In this document: positions 50,446 to 58,057 of the stretch, piece after piece
Layout: every line of letters starts with the position of its first letter
Position numbering within the stretch: the first letter of the stretch is position 1
Assembly: GCF_048553275.1 (NCBI RefSeq)
Contig: NZ_JBLZMW010000002.1
Span: forward strand, 1 to 64,000
Length of the DNA: 64,000 bases
Direction: 5' to 3'
Origin: Pacificoceanicola sp048553275
GTDB taxonomy: Bacteria; Pseudomonadota; Alphaproteobacteria; Rhodobacterales; Rhodobacteraceae
Notes under the pieces: model-generated
Told to the model about the DNA's origin: nothing
The model's database searches: none
The model's input: only the letters and a program-made list of their open reading frames with translations
Translations under genes and position numbers: made by a program

Positions 50446-51531
50446 ATGACCAGCACCAAAGCCCCCGACCGCCTGACCTTCGACGTCGTGATCGCGACCC
50501 GAAACCGCCCCGATGCGCTGGCCCTGACCATTCCGCTCTTGCTGGAACAGTCGCGGCGGCCTGAACAGTTGATCGTGATCGACAGCTCCGACGATCACGC
50601 CCCGGTGGCGCAGGTCGTTGCCGAGACGACCGCCGGCCATTCCGATGTCGCGGTGACCGTGGTGCATTCGGAAAAGGGTCTGACCCGGCAGCGCAATATC
50701 GGGCTGACCCATGTCACCGCCGATATCGTCTTCCTGCCCGATGACGACACGCTGTTCTTTCCCGGCACCAGCGCCGCCATCATGGAGGTCTACGAACGCG
50801 ACACCGAGGGCAAGGTCGCCGCAGTCAATCCCGCCATTTCGCTGACCCCGCCGGACGGTGCCTTGCAGGGGGCGGCCTACGAGATGTCACAGGCCCATGT
50901 CCGCGAGGCCAGGACGGTGCCGTGGCGCACGCAGATCGGCCGCCTCATGCCGGACATCAATCCGCGCATGGTGATCGGCAAGGCGCTGGTCGATCGCGCC
51001 CCGGCGTTGCCGTGGATGGAAGAGATCGATGCCATCCACGTCGAGTGGATGACGGGTTTTCGCATGACCTTCCGCACCGCGGCGATCAAGGCAGAGGGCT
51101 TTGAGCCGGTGTTTGGCGGCTATTCGCTGTTTGAGGATACCGATGCCTCCTGGGCGGTGACCGATCACGGCTGTGTCGTGGGCGCGCGCAAGGGAAAGGT
51201 GTATCACCACCGGTTTCCCGGCGGGCGCGCCGACCGTTATGGGCTCGGCGCCATGGGAGTGGCCAATCTCGCCTATCTCATGGCCAAGCATGTCACCGAC
51301 CGCAAGTTGACGGATGCGCAGCGCGCCGAGGCGATCCGCAAGACCAAGAGCTATACCCGCCTGCGCATGCTGACGGCCTGGGTGAAGTCCCTGCGCGGCG
51401 ACACGGGCGCGGCGGAGGATCTGCGCGGGATGCGGGCGGCACGGCCCGCCATCGACCGGCTGTTCGGGGCCCCGCGCGAGGCCCTGGCCGAGACCTACCT
51501 CGACATCAAGCGCAGCCTTGGCATCGACTGA
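50446..51531 (+). CDS. GT2 family glycosyltransferase
   Basis: 361 residues from ATG 50446. FDVVIATRNRPDALALTIPLL, LIVIDSSDDHAP, GLTRQRNIGLTHV and the DXD-like FLPDDDTLF give a GT-A fold; the C-terminal half (EWMTGFRMTFRTAAIKAEGF, GYSLFEDTDASWAV) holds the acceptor part. The enzyme adds a sugar to the lipid-linked unit. 181 bases before it hold no gene. Confidence 0.86.
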   Translation: MTSTKAPDRLTFDVVIATRNRPDALALTIPLLLEQSRRPEQLIVIDSSDDHAPVAQVVAETTAGHSDVAVTVVHSEKGLTRQRNIGLTHVTADIVFLPDDDTLFFPGTSAAIMEVYERDTEGKVAAVNPAISLTPPDGALQGAAYEMSQAHVREARTVPWRTQIGRLMPDINPRMVIGKALVDRAPALPWMEEIDAIHVEWMTGFRMTFRTAAIKAEGFEPVFGGYSLFEDTDASWAVTDHGCVVGARKGKVYHHRFPGGRADRYGLGAMGVANLAYLMAKHVTDRKLTDAQRAEAIRKTKSYTRLRMLTAWVKSLRGDTGAAEDLRGMRAARPAIDRLFGAPREALAETYLDIKRSLGID

Positions 51532-51540
51532 GGCAGAGGG

Positions 51541-52512
51541 ATGAGCGAGAGCATGGACAAGACACTGATCATCAAGGCCAAGGGCGGCCTTGGCAACCGG
51601 ATGCTCTCGGCGGTTTGCGGGCTGATCTTCGCCGATCTGACCGGCCGCGCACCCATCATCGACTGGCGCGACGGCAGCTATGCGCCGGAAGGTGTCAACG
51701 CCTACCCTCTGCTGTTCGACACCCCCATCGACACACCAATCGAAGCGTTTGACGACCATCCAGGGCCGGTCAATCCGCCGGTCTGGCAAGGCGATCTGGA
51801 CAAAAGCCCGACCGATCTGATCGACCGCCTCGATCCGGCGCTGCATTCCGGCGCCCGGGTCTATCGCCGCTTCTGCACCGATTTGACGCGGCTCCACGCG
51901 CCGGAGGATCTCGCGGTCTTCTGGTGCTACCTGCCCAAGTTCGGCCGTCTCGCCTCACACCTGCGCCGCGACGCGCGCTTTCGCGGGCGTTCCGAAGACA
52001 GCCTGTTGCAGGAGTATCTCGCACGCTACTTCACCCCCAATCGGCGTGTGCGCGAGGCGGTCGAGGCGTATCGGGCGCGTTTCGGGAGGCCGCTGATCGG
52101 TGTGCACGTGCGCTATACCGACCGCAAGATCCCGGTGGAGCCGCTTGAGGCGGCGCTCGATAAGGCGCTTGCGAAGAAGCCGGGCGCGCGGATTTTCCTG
52201 GCCACCGACAATATCGAGATCCAGAAACGCTTTGCCGAGCGCTATGGCGACATCCATTTCACCGACAAGTACCTGCCGGAAGACGGGGCCCGCCTGCACT
52301 TGCCGCAGGCGGAGATCGAGAAACAGCGCGAGGCGGAGAATGCCCTGATCGACATTCACCTTCTCGCGGGCTGCGATCATCTGATCTGTTCGCGTCATTC
52401 GACCTTTGCCGAAACCGCGATTCTGATCGGCAGCCTGCGGGACCGGATGCAGGACGTGGACCGCTTCAATCCGGCGGTGGTCTCCAAGCGCATCGTGCAG
52501 AGATATATATGA
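51541..52512 (+). CDS. NodZ-like fucosyltransferase, second copy
   Basis: 323 residues. KAKGGLGNRMLSAVCGLIF at the N-terminus, IGVHVRYTDRKIPVEPLEA (about 183-200; HxRxTDxK donor loop), IFLATDNIEIQKRFAERYG and HLICSRHSTFAETAILIG match NodZ-type alpha-fucosyltransferases. It differs from the 40289-41230 protein. GDP-L-fucose from Gmd/Fcl is the expected donor. ATG 51541 or 51553. Confidence 0.8.
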   Translation: MSESMDKTLIIKAKGGLGNRMLSAVCGLIFADLTGRAPIIDWRDGSYAPEGVNAYPLLFDTPIDTPIEAFDDHPGPVNPPVWQGDLDKSPTDLIDRLDPALHSGARVYRRFCTDLTRLHAPEDLAVFWCYLPKFGRLASHLRRDARFRGRSEDSLLQEYLARYFTPNRRVREAVEAYRARFGRPLIGVHVRYTDRKIPVEPLEAALDKALAKKPGARIFLATDNIEIQKRFAERYGDIHFTDKYLPEDGARLHLPQAEIEKQREAENALIDIHLLAGCDHLICSRHSTFAETAILIGSLRDRMQDVDRFNPAVVSKRIVQRYI

Positions 52513-52567
52513 TGTCCCGGGTGGAGCGCCGCACGGAGACCGGGGCCGCGCGAAGGAGCCTGCTGCC

Positions 52568-53446
52568 GTGACCCCCACCACAGCCGTCATCATTCCGCAT
52601 TACAACGACCAGACGCGGCTGGCGCGCTGTCTCGATGCGTTGGTCCCACAGCTGGATGATGCGCAGGTGGCGGTTGAGGTCGTGGTGGTCGACAATATGT
52701 CCGATCCCGCCCTGTCCCCGCAGTTCATCGCCCGCTGGCCGCAGGTGCGTTTTGTGACCGAAGCCGACAAGGGCGCCGCCCCGGCGCGCAATCGCGGGGT
52801 CGCGGAAACCCGGGCGGACAGGCTGTTTTTCCTGGATTGCGATTGCCTGCCGGAGGCGGACTGGCTGGAGTGCGCCTTCGCCGCCTGCGATCGCGCGGCA
52901 CTGGTCGGCGGATGCCTGACCGTCTTTGACGAAACCCCGCCCCCGCGCTCCGGAGCGGAGGCCTTCGAGGCGGTCTTTGCCTTCGACAACCGGCGCTACA
53001 TCGAGGAAAAGGGCTTTTCCGTCACTGCCAACCTGCTGACCCGCCGCGCGGTGTTCGATGAGATCGGCGGGTTCCGTGCCGGCCTGTCGGAAGATCTCGA
53101 CTGGTGCCAGCGCGCCACCGCCGCCGGATTCGCGCTGGTCTATGCGGAAGATCTGCGCGTCTCGCATCCGTCGCGGTCGGATTGGGCGGCGCTGCGACGC
53201 AAATGGCTGCGCCTGACCGAAGAAAGCTGGGGTCTGCAAGGCGATGATCCGGCCGGGCGGCTGCGCTGGGGCGTGCGGGCGCTGGCCATGCCGCTGTCGG
53301 CCCTGGCACATGCACCAAAGATCCTGCGCTCGGATCGGCTGGGTTCGGGGCGGGAACGGCTGGCGGGATTCGGCACGTTGCTCCGGCTGCGGTTTTTGCG
53401 CGGCGTATGGATGCTGCAACAGGCCGCCAGGGGGCGGCGGTCTTGA
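52568..53446 (+). CDS. GT2 family glycosyltransferase
   Basis: 292 residues, GTG start. TTAVIIPHYNDQTRLARCLDALV, VVVDNMSD, ADKGAAPARNRGV, FLDCDCLPEADWL (DXD-like) and GFRAGLSEDLDWCQRATAAG. Likely an inverting transferase for the repeat unit. Last gene of the rightward block; 206 bases separate it from the VPLPA-CTERM gene. Confidence 0.87.
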   Translation: MTPTTAVIIPHYNDQTRLARCLDALVPQLDDAQVAVEVVVVDNMSDPALSPQFIARWPQVRFVTEADKGAAPARNRGVAETRADRLFFLDCDCLPEADWLECAFAACDRAALVGGCLTVFDETPPPRSGAEAFEAVFAFDNRRYIEEKGFSVTANLLTRRAVFDEIGGFRAGLSEDLDWCQRATAAGFALVYAEDLRVSHPSRSDWAALRRKWLRLTEESWGLQGDDPAGRLRWGVRALAMPLSALAHAPKILRSDRLGSGRERLAGFGTLLRLRFLRGVWMLQQAARGRRS

Positions 53447-53652
53447 ACAAGACGACCAAACAACGGCCTTTAACGCCCCTTTTGCAAAAAAATGCAGCAC
53501 CCAGGGCACATCTCGATGCGGAACCTCCCAAAAAGTATCGGAAAATCAAAAAAACCGGGTGCGCATCCCGTGGGGAAATGCTATCAATTTATTAATGTTT
53601 GTCCCGTCGCCCTCTGCGGCGGGCCGTCTGCCCGTTAGAAGGGATTGAGAAA
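53447..53652. promoter_or_regulatory. Long leader of the VPLPA-CTERM gene with hairpin
   Basis: A-rich stretch (53485-53555), then a near-palindrome CGGGTGCGCATCCCG (about 53556-53570) and a hairpin CCCGTCGC/GCGGCGGG (53603-53623) with 5-base loop, before a GAAGGGATTGAG ribosome site and the ATG at 53653. No coding frame. The hairpin could stabilise the mRNA or serve as a regulator site. Confidence 0.45.
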
Positions 53653-54270
53653 ATGACTGTTGGTTTTACTAAATTTCTTGGGGTTTTGGCCCTTTCCGCG
53701 TTTGCCGCAGGAAGCGCTCAGGCCCTGACCACGATTGATTCGGCCGCAGCTAATGGCGGTGGAACAGTCACCGCGACGAGCTATGGCACATTCTCCAATG
53801 TTGAGTTTGACTGGTCTTCGGCTCCGAGCTCGGCCTACGCGAAATTCACCGTCGACACGACGTCGAATGTTTTCATCACCGCATATTCGGGCCCCACGGG
53901 CAGCGACTATACCGGTTTTGTACTGCTGCGTGAGGGTGGCACTCGTCAGACGATCCAGACCTCCGCATGTAACAACAGCAACGTGCTGATCGAGATCCGC
54001 GGAAGCTGTAACCTGGTGACCAACCAGACCAGCCCGGCGTTCGCCTCGTACAACCCCGATACCGGCACAGCCTATACCACCATCGGTGCTGGCACGTACT
54101 ACATCGGCATGTATGAAGGTTCTTCGCCGACCTCTGGCTCCCTGGACTTCCAAATCTCCGAAGGTGCGTTCCAGAACATCGCTCCGGTTCCGCTTCCGGC
54201 CGGTGGCCTGCTGCTGGTCGGCGCTCTGGGTGGCCTCGCAGCCCTGCGTCGTCGCAAGAAAGCCGCCTGA
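53653..54270 (+). CDS. VPLPA-CTERM sorting-signal protein
   Basis: 205 residues from ATG 53653. Signal peptide (FLGVLALSAFAAGSAQA), then a Ser/Thr/Gly-rich, strand-rich mature domain with one cysteine pair (SACNNSN, GSCNLV), and at the C-terminus the sorting signal VPLPAGG, a hydrophobic helix and a basic tail RRRKKAA. VPLPA-CTERM is the Rhodobacterales-type counterpart of PEP-CTERM; such proteins are cleaved by an exosortase (XrtD-type) and linked to the outside of the cell, typically in EPS-rich surfaces. Followed by a strong terminator. Confidence 0.9.
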   Translation: MTVGFTKFLGVLALSAFAAGSAQALTTIDSAAANGGGTVTATSYGTFSNVEFDWSSAPSSAYAKFTVDTTSNVFITAYSGPTGSDYTGFVLLREGGTRQTIQTSACNNSNVLIEIRGSCNLVTNQTSPAFASYNPDTGTAYTTIGAGTYYIGMYEGSSPTSGSLDFQISEGAFQNIAPVPLPAGGLLLVGALGGLAALRRRKKAA

Positions 54271-54296
54271 ATTCAGGACTTTCCTGACAGAATTTG

Positions 54297-54324
54297 AAAA
54301 GGCGCCCAAGCGGGCGCCTTTTTT
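54297..54324. terminator. Strong rho-independent terminator
   Basis: AAAA, then GGCGCCC (54301-54307), loop AAGC, GGGCGCC (54312-54318), then TTTTTT. Perfect 7-bp stem with A-tract and T-tract on the two sides, so it can serve both the rightward VPLPA gene and the leftward kinase gene. Confidence 0.85.
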
Positions 54325-54367
54325 CATGTCCGAAGGGTGGTTTCAGGGCCGATACAGGCCCCCCCCT

Positions 54368-55183
54368 TCAGTAATAGTCGTAGCCGTAATTGCCGCTGTT
54401 GAATTTGCATTTGTTCAACACCACGCCCAGCATGTTGGTCTGAGAGGCGATTTCGCGCTCGCATTCGTCGATCTCCTTGATCGAGGTATGCTCGGCCGCC
54501 GCCACCAGCATCGCGCAATCCACATGCCGCAAAAACGCGATGGTGTCGTCGTTGACCATCAGCGGCGGCATATCGAAAATCATCAGGGTTGGGGCATACT
54601 CCGCTTCGATCCGGTCAAGAATATCGCTGACCAGCGGTGCCTGCAGCAGATCAGACGAGTTCGGCACGGTGCGGTCGTTCGTCGAGACCGCAAAGCGTTC
54701 CGAAATGCGGCAGGCGTTGGCCGAGAAATCCGCCGCGCCGCGCAGCACATCCGCCGCGAGGTAATTGCGCCGGATGCCCAGTTTATCCGCGAGGCTGGGG
54801 CGACGCATGTCCGCATCCATCAGGATCGCCGAGACGTCATCGCGGCGAGTCAGGCTGAGGCCGAGATTGATCGCCACCGTGCTCTTGCCACAGCCCGCCG
54901 TCGGCGAGGTGATGGCGAGGCGCTTCCAGCCGTTTTCCTGCATCATCTTCAACGTGCGGGTGCGCATCAGATCGAAGGCCGCGCTCTCGGCGCCATGGTT
55001 GCTGCTGACGATGCGATTGCGTTCAGAGAGCTTGGGGTCGAGCGGATGGGTCGGCAAGGCCTTCCACATCTCCCGGATATCATGAGCGCCGGTGTTGCCC
55101 GGAACCCGGTTCGGGGAGGCAATCTCCCTGTTTCCCTGGCGCTCGGCCCGGGCTTTGGCGATGGCTGCCTGAATACGTTCCAT
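54368..55183 (-). CDS. BY-kinase (CpsD/CapB-type tyrosine kinase)
   Basis: 271 residues. Walker A SPTAGCGKST (about 93), Walker A' AILMDADMRRPS, Walker B LMIFDMPPLM, and a C-terminal tyrosine cluster NYGYDYY. Bacterial tyrosine kinases of this type are activated by the cytoplasmic end of the Wzz-like partner; autophosphorylation of the tail controls polymer length. The partner is encoded 30 bases upstream at 55214-56788. The N-terminal ~60 residues are poorly conserved-looking and disordered. Confidence 0.9.
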   Translation of the reverse strand: MERIQAAIAKARAERQGNREIASPNRVPGNTGAHDIREMWKALPTHPLDPKLSERNRIVSSNHGAESAAFDLMRTRTLKMMQENGWKRLAITSPTAGCGKSTVAINLGLSLTRRDDVSAILMDADMRRPSLADKLGIRRNYLAADVLRGAADFSANACRISERFAVSTNDRTVPNSSDLLQAPLVSDILDRIEAEYAPTLMIFDMPPLMVNDDTIAFLRHVDCAMLVAAAEHTSIKEIDECEREIASQTNMLGVVLNKCKFNSGNYGYDYY

Positions 55184-55213
55184 CTGCGCCTCTTGTCTGG
55201 GTTATAGCGAGTG

Positions 55214-56788
55214 TCAGGAAAACACTGCGAGTTTCAGATTATTGATCTGGCTCAGGATGCGCCGCAGAAGATCATTGCCAAACGGCAGCCCCTGCCCTGC
55301 AACAAACCACGCACCGCCCAGCCCGACCAACAGCACCACGGCCACGGCCGAGACCCGGACCACGCGGCGGCGCCGGATCTGTTGCCGGGTTTCGATGTAG
55401 GGCACCGTCGCCAGGGCGGCGATCCCCAGCTTGTCCCCCAGTTCGGAGGGACGCCGGATGGCGCTGTTCATGAATTCCAGAAGCGCGATCAGCGCGATGG
55501 CAAGGAACAGCCCCCCGCCAAGACCACCAGCGAGCAGCAGGGGCCGGTTCGGGCTGATCGGATTTTGCGGCGCGATGGCCTGTTCCACGAGGCTGATCCG
55601 CTGCCCCTTGGACAGGGCTTCGATCATGTCACCGGTCTCGGCGCGAGCCTTGTTGGCCACGGCCTGATTATACTGAACCTGCAGGTTCTGGTAATCGCGC
55701 TGCATCGCGTCGAGCGTGATGGTGTTGCCGGGCGTGGCCTGAATGGTTTCGACCAGATCGGACATCTGGTTTTCAAGCTCGGCGCGCTGGCGCTCAGTTG
55801 CCGCGATCTGCGCATCGATATCCGCCAGTTGCAGCTCGAACGCTGTTGGCGGGGGCGCCATGGGCTCGGCCCCGGTGTCGCCGTTCTGGCTGGCTTCGCT
55901 CTGCTGCTCCGCCACAACCCGTTCAAGCGCTTCGATCCGCGCCCGCAGCACGGCAATCTTCGGGTTGTCGAGCGACAGGACGGCAACGGAATTGGCGTAT
56001 TCGCGCTTCAGCGTCAGCAGTTGCCGCGCTTCGACCGTGAGCTGCGGCCCGTCTTCTGCAACAGGCACAGATCCGGTGTTCTCGAACAGCTCGACAAGCC
56101 GGTTCCGCCGGTCCTTGAGGGCGTCTTCATTGCGGTCGAGCGCCGCCAGCCGTTCCTGAACCGAGGCCTGCTGCGAGCGGCGGAAATCGAGGCTGTCGGG
56201 CAGGGAATCGAGATTTTCCTCCTGGAAGGACAACATCCGCGCCGACAGGCGCGACATTTCCTGCCCAAGACGGTCGACCTCCTGGGTGAAGAAATCCAGC
56301 GTCTGCCCGGACACCGTGGTCCGCATGGCCACGTTTTCCTTCAGAATCAGCGTCACCACCTCGTTGGTGACGGTTGCGGCCTGTTGCGCCTTGTCAGCCC
56401 GGAAGCCGACAGTGACGAGCGTGGCCTGATTGCGCCCACCCTGCAGCGAGATCTTGATCCGGTCCCGCAGGTCCGCGACCTTGTCACTGGCTGGCATCTG
56501 CCGCTCGTCGGCATAGATATCCAGCCGGTTGGCCATCTCCAGCAGCACCTCGCGCGTCAGGATGCGCTGTTCGATGATCTGGATCTGTTCGGTGGCGACG
56601 GTCTGCACCGTCGAGGCGGCAAGCTCATCGGGGATCTGCTCGGATTCGACCAGAAGCCGCGCGTTGGCTTCGTAAACCGGCGGCAGGGTCATGGCAAAGT
56701 AGAGCCCTGCCCCGCCACCAATCCCAACGAGGATGATCAGCCAGGGAAGCCTGCGCAGCAGAATGCGCACATAATACCCAAGATCCAT
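55214..56788 (-). CDS. Polysaccharide chain-length determinant (Wzz/GumC-like)
   Basis: 524 residues. N-terminal transmembrane helix (PWLIILVGIGGGAGLYFAM), Wzz domain PVYEANARLLVESEQIPDELA, long coiled-coil periplasmic region (about 165-400, rich in Q, E, R), proline-region NPISPNRPLLLAGG and second helix, then a third helix (VVRVSAVAVVLLVGLGGAW) near the C-terminus. Resembles the chain-length proteins of exosortase-associated EPS systems (XrtA-type). Start overlaps the ATPase stop (TAATG). Confidence 0.88.
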   Translation of the reverse strand: MDLGYYVRILLRRLPWLIILVGIGGGAGLYFAMTLPPVYEANARLLVESEQIPDELAASTVQTVATEQIQIIEQRILTREVLLEMANRLDIYADERQMPASDKVADLRDRIKISLQGGRNQATLVTVGFRADKAQQAATVTNEVVTLILKENVAMRTTVSGQTLDFFTQEVDRLGQEMSRLSARMLSFQEENLDSLPDSLDFRRSQQASVQERLAALDRNEDALKDRRNRLVELFENTGSVPVAEDGPQLTVEARQLLTLKREYANSVAVLSLDNPKIAVLRARIEALERVVAEQQSEASQNGDTGAEPMAPPPTAFELQLADIDAQIAATERQRAELENQMSDLVETIQATPGNTITLDAMQRDYQNLQVQYNQAVANKARAETGDMIEALSKGQRISLVEQAIAPQNPISPNRPLLLAGGLGGGLFLAIALIALLEFMNSAIRRPSELGDKLGIAALATVPYIETRQQIRRRRVVRVSAVAVVLLVGLGGAWFVAGQGLPFGNDLLRRILSQINNLKLAVFS

Positions 56789-57681
56789 TACTCGGCCCTC
56801 TTACCGATACCCGCGTCCCGCTCTTCCGCGGTGGAAACCAGCCGGGGCGAAGAACCTGCGCCAAAGAACACACCATCGTCCAGAACCGACTGGACACTGT
56901 TTTCACTCACCTGCTCCTCGGCGCCCCCGAAGGCGTAGAGCAGCGACAATTCGGCCAGCTGATTGACCAGCCTCGGCACCCCGTCGGTCATCCGGTAGAT
57001 CAGCGCGACAGCCGCGTCGCTGAACAGGTCCGGCTTGCCACCCGCCACGCAGACGCGGTGGGCGATATAGGCGCGGATTTCCTCGGCGGACATCGGGCCG
57101 AGATGGAAGGAAACCGCCACGCGCTGTGCGAATTGCGCCATGTCGGGGCGGCGCACGATGTCGCGCAATTCCGGCTGACCGGCCAGCACCAGCTGCATCA
57201 GCTCATCGGAGCCGGAGTTGATGTTGGTCAGCATGCGCAGCTCTTCGAGCGACTCGCGGGTCAGGTTCTGTGCCTCGTCAAAGACCAGGACCACGCGGCG
57301 CCCGGCGGCATATTCGGAGATCAGGAATTGCTGCAGCCGGTCGAACTGGGCGACGTAGCCCTCGCCCGGATCGATCTCCAGTCCCAGTGCCTGCAGCACC
57401 CATTGCATGAGCTCGCCGCGGGTGCCGTGGGCATTGGCCACAAGACCAATCCTGAGCAGCGGATCGGCGGAGTTGAGAAAATGGCGCAGCAGTGTTGTCT
57501 TGCCCGCCCCGACCTCGCCGGTCAGCAATGTGATCGGCGCGCAGGTCAGAAGACCGTATTCCATCAGGGTCCAGGCGCGGGTATGTGCCGGCGTCCAGTA
57601 AAGATAATCAGGGTCCGGGGTAAGAGAGAAAGGTCGCGACTGAAGGCCGAAATGGTTGAGATAAAGCTCTAGGTTATTCAT
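56788..57681 (-). CDS. ExeA/XrtA-type AAA ATPase of EPS system
   Basis: 297 residues. YLNHFGLQSRPFSLTPDPDYLYWT opening, Walker A GEVGAGKTTLL (about 56), Walker B RRVVLVFDEAQNL, and PRLVNQLAELSLLYAF sensor helix: the family of ExeA-like AAA ATPases that accompany exosortase/EPS loci. Coupled to the chain-length gene. Likely energises or regulates assembly at the inner membrane; its exact client is unknown. Confidence 0.86.
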   Translation of the reverse strand: MNNLELYLNHFGLQSRPFSLTPDPDYLYWTPAHTRAWTLMEYGLLTCAPITLLTGEVGAGKTTLLRHFLNSADPLLRIGLVANAHGTRGELMQWVLQALGLEIDPGEGYVAQFDRLQQFLISEYAAGRRVVLVFDEAQNLTRESLEELRMLTNINSGSDELMQLVLAGQPELRDIVRRPDMAQFAQRVAVSFHLGPMSAEEIRAYIAHRVCVAGGKPDLFSDAAVALIYRMTDGVPRLVNQLAELSLLYAFGGAEEQVSENSVQSVLDDGVFFGAGSSPRLVSTAEERDAGIGKRAE

Positions 57682-58057
57682 GAAATATTTGGTTCCGGGC
57701 TACGCGAAAAGATGCGGCTCATCGAAGACGGCGCCCACGCAGTCAACATTTTGCCACCCTCGTATGACATACATTCTGCACCGGGTACAGACAATGCGCC
57801 ACCGGCCTCATGGGGGCGTGACACTTGGCCTGAGACCTTGCCCTGGCCTGTGCCCAAAAAACCGTCATTTTACAGTCCATGGTCAGCGCCTTGCGGAGGC
57901 CCCATACCCTCCGCTGCCCTGTCAGATCGCGGTGGAGCCCTGGCAAAACAGATATTTGATGGCACAATGGGCCGGTTCCTGTCGACATCTGCGGGCAATT
58001 CCCCATAGTACGGGCCCAGATCTCCTATCCCATTTCCTCATTTGACAGACTGTAAAA
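57682..58057. promoter_or_regulatory. Divergent promoter region of the EPS assembly module
   Basis: 376 bases between the leftward ATPase and the rightward TPR gene. Overlapping small frames have no ribosome sites or protein-like content. Start sites for both operons are expected here; I could not assign boxes with confidence. Confidence 0.5.
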
